Assembly (NCBI GenBank): GCA_043798435.1
Contig: JAZDOR010000219.1
Location: 1-16,308 of the forward strand
Reading direction: 5' to 3'
DNA from: JAGUXG01 sp043798435
GTDB lineage: Bacteria; UBA9089; UBA9088; JAGUXG01
DNA length: 16,308 bases
Part shown: positions 5,751 through 14,631 of the stretch, piece by piece
Position numbering within the stretch: the first letter of the stretch is position 1
How the letters are laid out: each line of letters starts with the position of its first letter
The notes under the pieces: generated by a model
The model's input: the letters and a program-made list of their open reading frames with translations, nothing else
Told to the model about the DNA's origin: nothing
Database searches by the model: none
Program-made: the position numbers and the translations under genes

Positions 5751-6667
5751 TACCACTCCACTGTTTTTTCTATTCCTTCGGAAAAACTGACCTCAGGAAC
5801 AAACTCTAATAGTTTATCTGCCTTGCTCACATCTGCAGGGTTTCTTTTTGGATCTCCAACAAGTCCTGGAAGATAATTTCTTTCTAATGGTTTTTTCATC
5901 ACCTTTTCAACAGCATCAGCTAAGTAGTGGACAGAAACCTCATTAGGATTGGCAACATTTATCACCTCACCAACAGCATTAGGAACCTCAGATGATTTTA
6001 TGGTCAATTTGACAACATCACTGATGTAGGTGAAGTTCCTTTGTTGCTCTCCATCTCCATATATTTCAAGAGGTTTTTCTTGAGAGGCAAGATGGATAAA
6101 CTTGGCAATAACCCCTGCCTTTTCAATGTCGCCAAGCTGCCTTGGTCCATAGACACTGAAGTATCGCAAGGTAACAGTTGGGAGACCATAAAGCTCATGG
6201 TATATTCTGGCATAGTGCTCACCAGCAAGCTTTCCCACACCATAGGGATGCGGCGGAGCAAGGGGCATATCCTCAGATAATAAGCCATCCCTTACCCCAG
6301 CATAGACAGAGGATGAGGAGATGTTTATGAACCTCTTGACACCACTCCTCCTTGATGCCTCAAGCGTATTCAATGTTCCGGTTATATTCGCAGCGTTGGC
6401 TGCCAAAGGATATTCAATGCTCCTCTGTGCCCTGTTCATAGCCGCAAGGTGAAAGACAACATCTATACCCTCAAAGAGACCCTGTATCCTCTCGTAGTCA
6501 GCAATATCCTCAACCTGCAAATCTGCCCCAATCTCTTTCAGAAAACCCACATTTGAGGAACTTACACTAAGGTTATCTATCACCCTTACTTTATGCCCCT
6601 GTTTTACCAACTCCTCTACCAAATTTGTGCCAATAAAGCCAGCACCGCCAGTTACAAGACAGTTCAT
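5708..6667 (-). CDS. NAD-dependent nucleotide-sugar epimerase/dehydratase
   Basis: This is an extended short-chain dehydrogenase/reductase, most like UDP-glucose/UDP-GlcNAc 4-epimerases, acting in the cytosol on nucleotide sugars for surface polysaccharide. The 319-residue protein has the NAD motif TGGAGFIG (6-13), Asp31 for the ribose, HLAA (73-76), the catalytic SSSS (117-120) and YGVGK (142-146), and RYFSVYGPRQ (168-177). The substrate cannot be fixed from sequence. The natural end is near VEWYRRQ; the tail NTEFRIQNTE is encoded by ATTCTGT heptamers. The ATG at 6667 has no Shine-Dalgarno site and follows a promoter at 6690-6719 by only about 16 bases. The two RCK genes lie downstream. Confidence 0.9.
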   Translation of the reverse strand: MNCLVTGGAGFIGTNLVEELVKQGHKVRVIDNLSVSSSNVGFLKEIGADLQVEDIADYERIQGLFEGIDVVFHLAAMNRAQRSIEYPLAANAANITGTLNTLEASRRSGVKRFINISSSSVYAGVRDGLLSEDMPLAPPHPYGVGKLAGEHYARIYHELYGLPTVTLRYFSVYGPRQLGDIEKAGVIAKFIHLASQEKPLEIYGDGEQQRNFTYISDVVKLTIKSSEVPNAVGEVINVANPNEVSVHYLADAVEKVMKKPLERNYLPGLVGDPKRNPADVSKADKLLEFVPEVSFSEGIEKTVEWYRRQNTEFRIQNTE

Positions 6668-6689
6668 TTTTCTTTTTAAATAACAGCGA

Positions 6690-6719
6690 ATTATATTCTT
6701 ACTTGTTGACTAAAGGCAA
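6690..6719 (-). promoter_or_regulatory. Sigma-70 type promoter for the epimerase gene
   Basis: On the minus strand TTGCCT (6719-6714) and a perfect TATAAT (6695-6690) are separated by 18 bases. The start would fall near 6683, leaving a leader of about 16 bases without a Shine-Dalgarno site. It separates the epimerase-RCK unit from the surface-protein genes upstream. Confidence 0.55.
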
Positions 6720-6720
6720 G

Positions 6721-6781
6721 CAAAAATTTTGTGGGTGTAATGCAGTGAAGATGGAAAAAAGGTAATTACTCACAATTTTGG
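6721..6781 (-). terminator. Possible terminator hairpin after the 888-residue protein
   Basis: On the minus strand CCAAAATTGTGAGTAAT pairs imperfectly with ATTACACCCACAAAATTTTTG, with a loop of about 22 bases, and the downstream arm ends in TTTTT. It lies about 190 bases past the stop of the 888-residue gene and directly before the epimerase promoter. Together with the 6793-6933 element it accounts for most of this 300-base gap. Confidence 0.4.
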
Positions 6782-6792
6782 GGGAAAATATT

Positions 6793-6933
6793 TAGCCACG
6801 GATGAACACTAAATAGATATTTAGACACTGATTTACACAGATGGTCACAGATAATTTTTAAATTTTATCAGTGGAAATCAGTGTTAATCTGTGTCAAAAG
6901 AATTAAGTGTTAATCCAAAGCATATCTGTGGCA
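6793..6933. repeat. Nested fold-back element, period about 10
   Basis: Outer arms: GCCACGGATGAACACT (from 6795) against AGTGTTAATCC and ATCTGTGGC (to 6932). Inner arms: GACACTGATTTACACAGATG plus GTCACAGATAATT (from 6824) against AATTTTATCAGTGGAAATCA plus GTGTTAATCTGTGTC (to 6894). Units of about 10 bases (CACTGATTTA, CACAGATGGT, CACAGATAAT) build each arm. It lies in the gap after the 888-residue gene. Confidence 0.8.
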
Positions 6934-6970
6934 AGATTTATTTTTATTTCTTTTCGGTAAATAGTTATAT

Positions 6971-9637
6971 CTATCTTATCACTCCAACCTTTCCAATAAC
7001 CTTATCCTTTCCATCATCAAGGATGTAGATATAGACACCTGAGGAGACATCCTTCAGCTCCCAGACAGGATTGGCACCAAAGTTTTCCTTCTGATAAACA
7101 AGCTCACCTGATATGGTGTATATTCTGAGCTTTGTTCCTTGTGGCAAGCTATCAAACCTGACTTTATCAACCTTCTTGGCTGGGTTTGGATAGACTATAC
7201 AAGAGTTCAGGTCTAAGGCTGTTTTTTTTAAGGATGTTCCGGCAAGAGCGAATAGGGATAGGTGGGTGGTTGTGCCAAAGAGAATGTTGTCAGTGGTATC
7301 AACAGAGGAGGCTATCTCCTTCCATATATTGCCATCATACCAGTATATCCTGAGACTATCTTCTGCTATCCCATCAAGTGGTTGATTGAGATAGGCTATC
7401 TTCAGATTAAGCTCTATTTGGGGAGCAGAAATTTTTGTTGTGTCTGTATTGTAGAGTGAAATATCTATCCCGACCAATGCCTGTCTAATCCCCTGGTTTG
7501 TCCCTATCTCCCCAACAACAGATTTCTCTTCTAAGAGACCATAGGCATCTCCTGTGTATGTCCCAAGCCTTGCTGTGATTGTCGCAAACTGGGTTGTGAG
7601 TGTGGCTGACCATCCCTCAGTGCTTTTTATAAGACCAAACAAGGAGGATATTATGATAGGGATGGAGAAGGATTTAGCCCTTCCTGCCTTATCTATAACC
7701 TCTATATTCAAGGTGCAGATTCCATCTAAGATTGAATATAAAGGGATTTGAAGGGTGACTGTTCCACATTCAGAGAGTAATGGTATTATTTGATTGAACC
7801 CACCTATCTTTACCTTTGCGGATTCAGGGTTCTTCTCTGTGTATGAGAAAGAGACCGTTATTGTCTCTTTGTTGGAGAAGAACCTTTGGGTGAGCTCGAT
7901 CATCTCTAAGATAGGGTCAGTGTTATCTATCGTGATTGAGTAGCTTGATGTGGCACAGTTTCCAACCCGGTCATAGACCACACACCATAAATGATGAAGA
8001 CCCTCTGAACATCCAGTTATATTGAAGATATGGTCCGTAGAGCTTCCAAGATAGCTATTATCCAGGTAAAGGTTGACCTGTGAAAGCCCGCTGACACTGT
8101 CTTCTGCTGTTATCTCCACAGTGATTGTTCCAGATATGTATGAACCTGAGCCTGGAGTAAAAGATTTAATGGTTGGTGGGACTGTGTCAATAGTTACCGT
8201 TCTTGTGGCCTCCATTGAGTAGGTTGCTGTGCTTACAAGGAGATAGCCTGTTATCTCAGCATTCTTGATGTTGTCCCCTGCCTTGACAGTATAGCTTCCA
8301 CAATATACCCCATTCCCTTTCTCTACCATAGATGCTGTGCCTATACCCTCTATCCCAAAGTAGGCACGACAGTTTTGGATACCAAGGAGGGTAACGGTCA
8401 GGGTATCGCCAAGAGCCAATACCTCTTGGGCATCAGCAGATAATGTTGAGATAGAGCCTGTTGTCTCTGTTCCAGAGAGGAGAAAGAAGGATAGATGGGG
8501 AAGTTCTGCAGAGACTGTGTTTTTGATAGGGTCAACGATAGAAAAAAGGCTACTCCAGACTCCATTTCCATACTGATAGATAACAAGCTCCTCTTCCCAT
8601 ATCAGGCTTCCATCAACCCATCCATCCTGGTCTATATCATTATAAGAAACTGTGATTGTAGATGGTGCCAAAAGGCTCTCTGTCCCAAGCCTTTTTCCAT
8701 CTAAGGTGTAGGCATTCACATCAAGCAGGGTATCACCAATACGCAGGGTTGATGTGGGAATCTCTACTGGTGTATCTGTGAGGGTGGCAATATGAATGAC
8801 AAAGTCTTCTTGCAAGGCATTCTCTGAAATCTCCAATACTATCCCCTCCTCTTTTACCACTGCCTCTTGTGAGCTGTTGTTTAACAGAATGAATGGGTTG
8901 CTATTTTCTGTAACAGAGAGACAACTGACTATAACAGTCTCTGTCCCATAATTCGGGGATTGAGCCATAACAACATTCCCTGTCCATACGCCTTGTGTGA
9001 GTGTGATGGTAGATGGGGAGATTACACCTGACTTACAGGATAGGCTTGCACTGCCAGAGAACCCATTTTTTATATCCCCATTCTTATCAAAGGCAGTGAT
9101 GATAAGATTAAAACCTGAGCCTGTTATCTGAGGGGATGAGATATCTGAGAGGTTAAAATGGTCAAAGGGGACAACAAGAACTGATCCGTCTTCAGAGAGG
9201 TAAAAAATCTCCTTATCTTTTATATCTTTGATCTTTGTCCGTTCTCTATCAAATCTTACCCCTGAAGACCCATCCTCAAAAGCCAAAAACTCAATGGTTG
9301 CCACAGTTCCTGAGCCTGAGACAGGAGAAGAATTACCTCCTTGCTCTATCCCGGTCACAATTTTTATTCTATCTACTCTACCTTCTTCAATCCCTCCAGC
9401 AAGCCACGAATAAATGCTATCGCTTCCCTTCGTTATAGTTCCTAACTGGATTATATCCGGGTTGAAGATAAGGTAGCAGTTAGATGCGGCCGTATCTTGG
9501 ACATCAAAGAGTTCAACATTACAGGTGAAACTGCCGCCCTTTTCAACCCTTATTTTGGAAGGAGAAATGGTATAGATTGTTGCCCAAGATTCAGAGAGGG
9601 AGAAGAAAAGAAGAGACCACAAAAGATACCTGACCAT
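6971..9637 (-). CDS. Secreted cohesin / Ig-like multidomain protein with T9SS-like C-terminus
   Basis: A predicted exported surface protein of 888 residues. Residues 1-19 form a signal peptide (cleavage near SWA-T). Residues 21-155 resemble a cohesin domain, with the typical YLIFNPDIIQL strand and TVATIEFLAF. Then come an invasin/Big-like Ig domain (160-255), a module ending SAELPHLSFFLLSG (262-390), an Ig-like domain starting DTVPPTIKSFTPGSG (484-572), a second Ig-like segment (573-662), and a second module ending TTTHLSLFALAG (668-800) that parallels the first. The C-terminus (808-888) has YPNP at 816-819 and SGVYIYIL, like type IX/Por secretion sorting domains. No enzyme domain is seen. 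The ATG at 9637 has no strong Shine-Dalgarno site. It is probably expressed with, or after, the larger neighbour upstream. Confidence 0.85.
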   Translation of the reverse strand: MVRYLLWSLLFFSLSESWATIYTISPSKIRVEKGGSFTCNVELFDVQDTAASNCYLIFNPDIIQLGTITKGSDSIYSWLAGGIEEGRVDRIKIVTGIEQGGNSSPVSGSGTVATIEFLAFEDGSSGVRFDRERTKIKDIKDKEIFYLSEDGSVLVVPFDHFNLSDISSPQITGSGFNLIITAFDKNGDIKNGFSGSASLSCKSGVISPSTITLTQGVWTGNVVMAQSPNYGTETVIVSCLSVTENSNPFILLNNSSQEAVVKEEGIVLEISENALQEDFVIHIATLTDTPVEIPTSTLRIGDTLLDVNAYTLDGKRLGTESLLAPSTITVSYNDIDQDGWVDGSLIWEEELVIYQYGNGVWSSLFSIVDPIKNTVSAELPHLSFFLLSGTETTGSISTLSADAQEVLALGDTLTVTLLGIQNCRAYFGIEGIGTASMVEKGNGVYCGSYTVKAGDNIKNAEITGYLLVSTATYSMEATRTVTIDTVPPTIKSFTPGSGSYISGTITVEITAEDSVSGLSQVNLYLDNSYLGSSTDHIFNITGCSEGLHHLWCVVYDRVGNCATSSYSITIDNTDPILEMIELTQRFFSNKETITVSFSYTEKNPESAKVKIGGFNQIIPLLSECGTVTLQIPLYSILDGICTLNIEVIDKAGRAKSFSIPIIISSLFGLIKSTEGWSATLTTQFATITARLGTYTGDAYGLLEEKSVVGEIGTNQGIRQALVGIDISLYNTDTTKISAPQIELNLKIAYLNQPLDGIAEDSLRIYWYDGNIWKEIASSVDTTDNILFGTTTHLSLFALAGTSLKKTALDLNSCIVYPNPAKKVDKVRFDSLPQGTKLRIYTISGELVYQKENFGANPVWELKDVSSGVYIYILDDGKDKVIGKVGVIR

Positions 9638-9689
9638 ATAAAATTATCTGTAAGTGTTCAGGTAGCATAAGATGGAGAAATTAGGATTG

Positions 9690-9836
9690 TGGAAAGGGGA
9701 GAAACAGGAAAGAATACAGAATCCAGAATCCAGAATTAAGAATATTAAATTCTGTATTCTGACTCCTGAATTCTGACTTCTATTAACTTTCTCCGTTTCT
9801 CCATCTTCTCCTTTTCTCCTTTCTTACACATCTTAA
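9690..9836. repeat. Nested fold-back element with two unit families
   Basis: Outer left arm: GGAAAGGGGAGAAACAGGAAAG (near 9691-9712). Outer right arm: TTTCTCCGTTTCTCC followed by ATCTTCTCCTTTTCTCC (about 9788-9822). Inner left arm: ATACAGAATCCAGAATCCAG and AATTAAGAAT (9714-9743). Inner right arm: ATTCTGTATTCTGACTCCTG and AATTCTGACTTC (9750-9781). Two different repeat families are nested symmetrically between the two surface-protein genes. No gene lies in this gap. Confidence 0.85.
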
Positions 9837-9856
9837 AATATAGCCTGAACGGTTAC

Positions 9857-12800
9857 CTATTTTGTTATCACCATAGACTTTGTTGCCGAGAACCTTCCAG
9901 CAGAGAACTTGTAGAAGTAGATGCCAGATGCAACCGCTTGACCCGAATCATTCTTTCCATCCCAGAATAAGGCTGACTCTGCCTTCAGATAGAACCCGGC
10001 CGTCTTATGCCCCACGCCTATCTCCCTGACCTTCTGTCCAAGGATATTATAAAGTGTGAGGCTTACATCCCCTTCCTCAGCCAACTGATACGGAATCCAG
10101 CAACCCTTTTCTGTAGGATTGGGGAAAGACTGGAATAGGGCTGAGGCTAATGGTGTCTGGGGTGTAACCATTATCTTTATTGGCTCTGGTGTAGAACAGA
10201 TAACCTGGCCCTTCTCTGTAGCCATGATAGATGGAGAGAACGAAATGTATGCCTCCCCAGGTTTTACTGCCTCAAAGGTTATTGTCAGCAAGGTAAATCT
10301 GCCCTTCTTTAAGGATTCTCCAAGGTTGATACCAGAGATGAAGCTCGCTCTTCCATCAGAGATACTCTCTGCACTCCATCCAAGCCCTTCCTTCTTGATA
10401 TCCACTATCTTGAGGATGTTCTGGTCAAAAACTATCTCTGACTCAAGGCATAGAGCCTCTTTATTTGTCTCAAGAGCAACAGTCACATCAAATCTCTCTT
10501 CAACCTTAACCCCATTCCTTGATGAGGAAGCCAAGAGAGAAACACCCTCTTCTCCTTTCTGCCTGGGACCTGCTACTGAGACAGCTTTACCCCTTCCTTT
10601 GAATATGTTGTCAAGGAAGATCAAAAAGTCGCTTGCGTCTACTGTCCCATCGTGGTTAAAATCAGCCTCTGCGTTGTAAACGAAGAAGGCTTTCCACATA
10701 ATCCAGAAGTCCATAGCCCCAACTACGCCAGAGCTATCTGCATCTCCACCTATCAAGGTCAAGGTGCCAATATCAACATTACTAGCTATCGGTATATAAA
10801 TATTGGTGGTCCCAGGGGATGCACCCGCTGTATTTGCGGTTATCGTGTAGGTTGCATTAGGAATCACATCAATAAAGATAAACCCTCCATCTATGCCATT
10901 TGTATTTGTAGTTCCAACACCAACTAAGGTTACTGTTACTGCCCAGGTTCCAAAGCCATCTATTAAGTCAACCACGACCTTTCCTGTGATAGAGCCATAC
11001 CACTGCGATGCTGTGGCAGTGAATGTTACTGTTGCTGGTATTACTTGTGCGGATGCCTTCACCTGGTATATTCCCTTTCTGTCTCCTAAGGTAAGAATGG
11101 TTGATGCTGTTCCATTTGAGCTGGTTTCCGATACTGCGGGATTAATGGCCTGACCTTGTGCATTCTGTGGAACACTATCTATGCTAAACCCAATCTGGAG
11201 ACCCCCGACAGGGTTTCCGAAGCTGTCATCAACCCTCACTACCATTGGACTGAGTATGGATGTTGCGGTTGATACCTGACCATCCCCTGATACCTTATAA
11301 AGAGATGTGGGTGTTGCATGGTTTATGGTGACGGTTGCCATATCAGAGAGGCCAGAGTAGTCCCCTGTCACCTGATATATTCCTGTGATTGTCCCTAAGA
11401 ATTGGCTGCCATAGAACGCACCACCACCTGTTGTTACGAATGATGTCAGGCTCGTAACATCCCATTGGTTTTGATAGGTATCTTTTGCTGTTGATGAATA
11501 GTTGATGGTATCTCCAGCCGTTATAGTTACTGAGCCTGGCTGGAGATTGATGGATACAGGGGTTGCATGGGTCAGGAAGACCAGGGTATATGTTGATACA
11601 CCAGAAGAAGAGACAGTGATTGAGCCAGAGCAAGTAGCAGTTCCTGCAGTCAAGGTTGTCACAGAGCCTGTGTCATTTGAAAGCATCCCAATATTTCCAT
11701 GAACCTGCCAGGAATAAGCAAGGTCTGACAGGGGATTGCCATTCACATCATACCCTTGTGCCTGAAAGCTCTGAGTTGTTCCCACAACAGCCGTAACAGA
11801 GCCTGGGGTAACCTGAATCCGATGAAGCAATCTCACCTGAACCCCTGCCTGATTATAATCAAAGGGTATCCTTGCTCCACTTGAGTTGACAAGGTATGTC
11901 TCTCTTACTGGTGGTAAGAAGCTAAACAAGATTTCCCCTGTTCCGCTCCCTACCGCCCTGAAGGTGATTATAGCCAGGGTTCCTGAGCCTGTGAATGGGT
12001 CATGCCCAAAGCCCACCCCAAATATGGTGGCTATAGTTCCTTGTGTATTGTTAAATCGAGAGGCAAGCCAGCATTCACCATCCGGCAAGAAATTACCCTT
12101 GGCAATTGACTCAACAGAGATGAGGGCTGGGTCAAAGTCAAGATGTGCTTCCCCTGTAACAAGGTTCTCTATGTTCTGAATGTCTACATTGATAGAAAAG
12201 GTTGTCCCTGAGGCAATAGAAGATGATTCTGGAGCAAGGAGGAGGCTTGTCTTTGGCTTCAGAAGGAAAGAGGCTGTTGCCAGATTCCCTGATTCGTCTT
12301 TGGCTGTGATGACAACTGTGCCAAAGGTTTGGGTGTCAGCTATGAAGGTGGCAGAGAAGGTGCCGTTGTTGCTTGATTGAGTGGTGGTGATGGTTGGATG
12401 GGTGCCGAAGGAGATGGAAACCAAGCTATTCTCAAAGAAAGATGAGCTTTGAACTGTTACTTTTGTTCCAATAAGACCAGAAGAGGGTGAGACTGAGATA
12501 TTAGAGAGTATGATAAAGAAGGTTGTGGTTGCAAGATTTCCTAATGTATCTTGTATTGTTATGACCTTGGTTCCTGGGGGTTGGGCAGAGACCTTAAAGA
12601 TGGTAGAGAAGGTGCCGTTTGCATTAGCAGTAGCAGTGGTTATTGTCTGATGTGTACCGAAGTGAATAGAGACAGACTGAACAGAAAAGCCTGTTCCCTG
12701 AATAGTTACAAGGGTACCGATTAGACCAAATGAAGGATTAAACTGTGTGATTTGAGAAATGATGAAGAATGTAGTGGTCGCTTTGTTACCAAAAGTATCA

Positions 12801-14611
12801 GTGGCTATGATGACTTTTGTACCAGCGGGTTGAGTAGGAACAAGAAAGGTAACTGAAAAAGTGCCATTTGTGCTTGATTGGATAGTGGTGATGGTCTTGT
12901 TTGTGCTAAAGTCTATAATAACCTCTCTATCTCCAAAGAATAATGAACCACAAACTGTAATCCCTGTTCCAGTAAAACCAGAAGAAGGTAAGACTGAGAT
13001 ATTGGAAGGCACAATAAAGAAGGTTGTGGTTGCAAGATTTCCTAATGTATCTTGTATTGTTATGACCTTGGTTCCTGGGGGTTGGGCAGAGACCTTAAAG
13101 GTGGTAGAGAAAGTGCCACTTTGGTTGGTTTGGATCGTAGTAATTGTCAAATAAGTGCCGAAGGAGATAGCAACCAAACTATTCTCAAAGAATAATGAAC
13201 CACAAACTGTAATGGGTATGCCAGCAAGACCAGAGGAAGGTGAGACTGAGATATTAGGAGGTATGATAAAGAAGGTTGTGGTTGCAAGATTTCCTAATGT
13301 ATCTTGTATTGTTATGACCTTGGTTCCTGGGGGTTGGGCAGAGACCTTAAAGGTGGCAGAGAAGGTACCTACATCACTACTTGTAGTTGTGGTGATGGTT
13401 TGGTGTGTGCCAAAGTCTATTCGTACCTCTCTATAGGTATCAAAACCACTGCCAAAGACCTCCATATTTGCCCCAACATATCCTGATGTAGGCATGAGGA
13501 TAACTGATGGCAGAAGGATAAACCCTGTTGTCACTTCATATCCTGAGCTATCAGAGGCTGTGATTGTATAAGTGCCAGAAGGCTTGATATCAACAATAAA
13601 GGTAGCCAGGAAAATGCCGTCAACACCACTTATGCTTGTGGATATAGTCGCAGTTGTGCCAAAATGAATGGCAATAAGAGAACTGCTTCCATAACCCCTT
13701 CCAGATACACTGACTACATCGCCAACCCCACCTGAGGCTGGCTTAAGGGAGAATATCCCTGGAAGGACAAAGAATGAAGCTGTTGCCATAAACCCAAAGC
13801 CTGCTCCTTTTGCTGTGATGGGATTATTGCCAAAAGGAGCGGTTTGAACAACGAAGGTGCAAAGGGTATCTGAAAAGCTACCCTGTGAGTCTGCTATTAC
13901 TGTAGTCAATGTCTGATGTGTGCCAAAGAGGATATGCACCACTTCACTTGCTCCAAAGCCATCACCCTTCACCTTCACTACACTTCCTATCTTCCCTGTA
14001 GAAGGGGCAATATCTATTCCTGACATTATGCAGTATGTGGTTGTGGCAAAATGAATAGCAGGAGGACACAGGTGTTCAGACTCAGGCATAACAGTAATAG
14101 TAATTGTTCCTGCTGGTCGATAGTACGGCGTAAAATTAAAATCACACCTTCCATGTATATCTGCATATGCTAAAACATTCCTATCTCCAAAAATTAAATT
14201 TAGGGTTTCCGTTCCCCCAAATCCTGTGACGCATACCGTAATCATTATACCATTACATCTTCCCTTCAAAGGAAGAATAATGCTTGGCAGGATATAAAAT
14301 TGGGAGGATGCCTGCTCTCCGAGCTTTCCTGTGGCTGTGATGGTTACTGTCCTCCCAGGTTGGGCATTCACAAGGAAGGTTATAGAGAATGTTCCGTTTG
14401 CACTGGATGTGGTGGTGGTGATAGTTAGCTTTGTGCCAAAGTCTATACGAACAAGTGTATTGGCATCAAAACCTATACCCTGAAAGGTTACTTGTTGACC
14501 TACTGGACCAGAGACAGGATTAAGCACAGTAACAGAACCTGTTGCCTGTACTACCTTCGTCCCCAAAACCATCCCTAAAACTACCAAACCCATCAAAACT
14601 ACCTTCTTCAT
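9857..14611 (-). CDS. Giant IPT-repeat, cohesin-dockerin surface protein
   Basis: A predicted exported scaffold of 1584 residues. The start is ATG 14611, with AAGGAGG about five bases upstream and a clear signal peptide MKKVVLMGLVVLGMVLG (cleavage near VVQA-T). Counting from the in-frame ATG at 14635 (eight residues longer): nine IPT/TIG-like repeats of about 84 residues fill 33-795, each with an IDFGT-x2-TITT strand and GTFS. A cohesin spans 796-936, three Ig/Big-like domains 937-1209, and a carboxypeptidase-regulatory-like domain 1213-1295. A dockerin lies at 1296-1349 with loops DADSSGVVGAMD and DFNHDGTVDASD. A second cohesin spans 1370-1490, and a FlgD/Por-type sorting domain 1497-1592 (SFPNP; end KSMVITK). 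No catalytic domain is seen. The architecture implies calcium-dependent assembly at the surface. The toxin gene ends 20 bases upstream of the start. Confidence 0.9.
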   Translation of the reverse strand: MKKVVLMGLVVLGMVLGTKVVQATGSVTVLNPVSGPVGQQVTFQGIGFDANTLVRIDFGTKLTITTTTSSANGTFSITFLVNAQPGRTVTITATGKLGEQASSQFYILPSIILPLKGRCNGIMITVCVTGFGGTETLNLIFGDRNVLAYADIHGRCDFNFTPYYRPAGTITITVMPESEHLCPPAIHFATTTYCIMSGIDIAPSTGKIGSVVKVKGDGFGASEVVHILFGTHQTLTTVIADSQGSFSDTLCTFVVQTAPFGNNPITAKGAGFGFMATASFFVLPGIFSLKPASGGVGDVVSVSGRGYGSSSLIAIHFGTTATISTSISGVDGIFLATFIVDIKPSGTYTITASDSSGYEVTTGFILLPSVILMPTSGYVGANMEVFGSGFDTYREVRIDFGTHQTITTTTSSDVGTFSATFKVSAQPPGTKVITIQDTLGNLATTTFFIIPPNISVSPSSGLAGIPITVCGSLFFENSLVAISFGTYLTITTIQTNQSGTFSTTFKVSAQPPGTKVITIQDTLGNLATTTFFIVPSNISVLPSSGFTGTGITVCGSLFFGDREVIIDFSTNKTITTIQSSTNGTFSVTFLVPTQPAGTKVIIATDTFGNKATTTFFIISQITQFNPSFGLIGTLVTIQGTGFSVQSVSIHFGTHQTITTATANANGTFSTIFKVSAQPPGTKVITIQDTLGNLATTTFFIILSNISVSPSSGLIGTKVTVQSSSFFENSLVSISFGTHPTITTTQSSNNGTFSATFIADTQTFGTVVITAKDESGNLATASFLLKPKTSLLLAPESSSIASGTTFSINVDIQNIENLVTGEAHLDFDPALISVESIAKGNFLPDGECWLASRFNNTQGTIATIFGVGFGHDPFTGSGTLAIITFRAVGSGTGEILFSFLPPVRETYLVNSSGARIPFDYNQAGVQVRLLHRIQVTPGSVTAVVGTTQSFQAQGYDVNGNPLSDLAYSWQVHGNIGMLSNDTGSVTTLTAGTATCSGSITVSSSGVSTYTLVFLTHATPVSINLQPGSVTITAGDTINYSSTAKDTYQNQWDVTSLTSFVTTGGGAFYGSQFLGTITGIYQVTGDYSGLSDMATVTINHATPTSLYKVSGDGQVSTATSILSPMVVRVDDSFGNPVGGLQIGFSIDSVPQNAQGQAINPAVSETSSNGTASTILTLGDRKGIYQVKASAQVIPATVTFTATASQWYGSITGKVVVDLIDGFGTWAVTVTLVGVGTTNTNGIDGGFIFIDVIPNATYTITANTAGASPGTTNIYIPIASNVDIGTLTLIGGDADSSGVVGAMDFWIMWKAFFVYNAEADFNHDGTVDASDFLIFLDNIFKGRGKAVSVAGPRQKGEEGVSLLASSSRNGVKVEERFDVTVALETNKEALCLESEIVFDQNILKIVDIKKEGLGWSAESISDGRASFISGINLGESLKKGRFTLLTITFEAVKPGEAYISFSPSIMATEKGQVICSTPEPIKIMVTPQTPLASALFQSFPNPTEKGCWIPYQLAEEGDVSLTLYNILGQKVREIGVGHKTAGFYLKAESALFWDGKNDSGQAVASGIYFYKFSAGRFSATKSMVITK
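12513..13352 (-). repeat. Three identical 87-bp blocks inside the IPT repeats
   Basis: Positions 12513-12599, 13014-13100 and 13266-13352 are identical base for base. They encode FKVSAQPPGTKVITIQDTLG and NLATTTFFI, the end of repeats 8, 6 and 5. Spacings are 501 and 252 bases, whole multiples of the roughly 84-codon unit. The repeat lying between the first two copies (TFLVPTQPAGTKVIIATDT) has diverged. Perfect identity among otherwise divergent repeats points to recent gene conversion or unequal recombination. Confidence 0.95.
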
Positions 14612-14631
14612 CTTCTCCTCCTTAAGTTTTA

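Noticed and set aside
12513..13352. Insertion sequences or direct-repeat mobile element inside the large gene
   Set aside because: The identical blocks are in frame, encode the same part of an IPT-like domain, and follow the 252-base domain period.
10119..13486. Plus-strand frames of 60-186 codons opposite the giant surface gene
   Set aside because: They are antisense shadows of the repetitive gene, with low-complexity, repeat-derived protein sequences.
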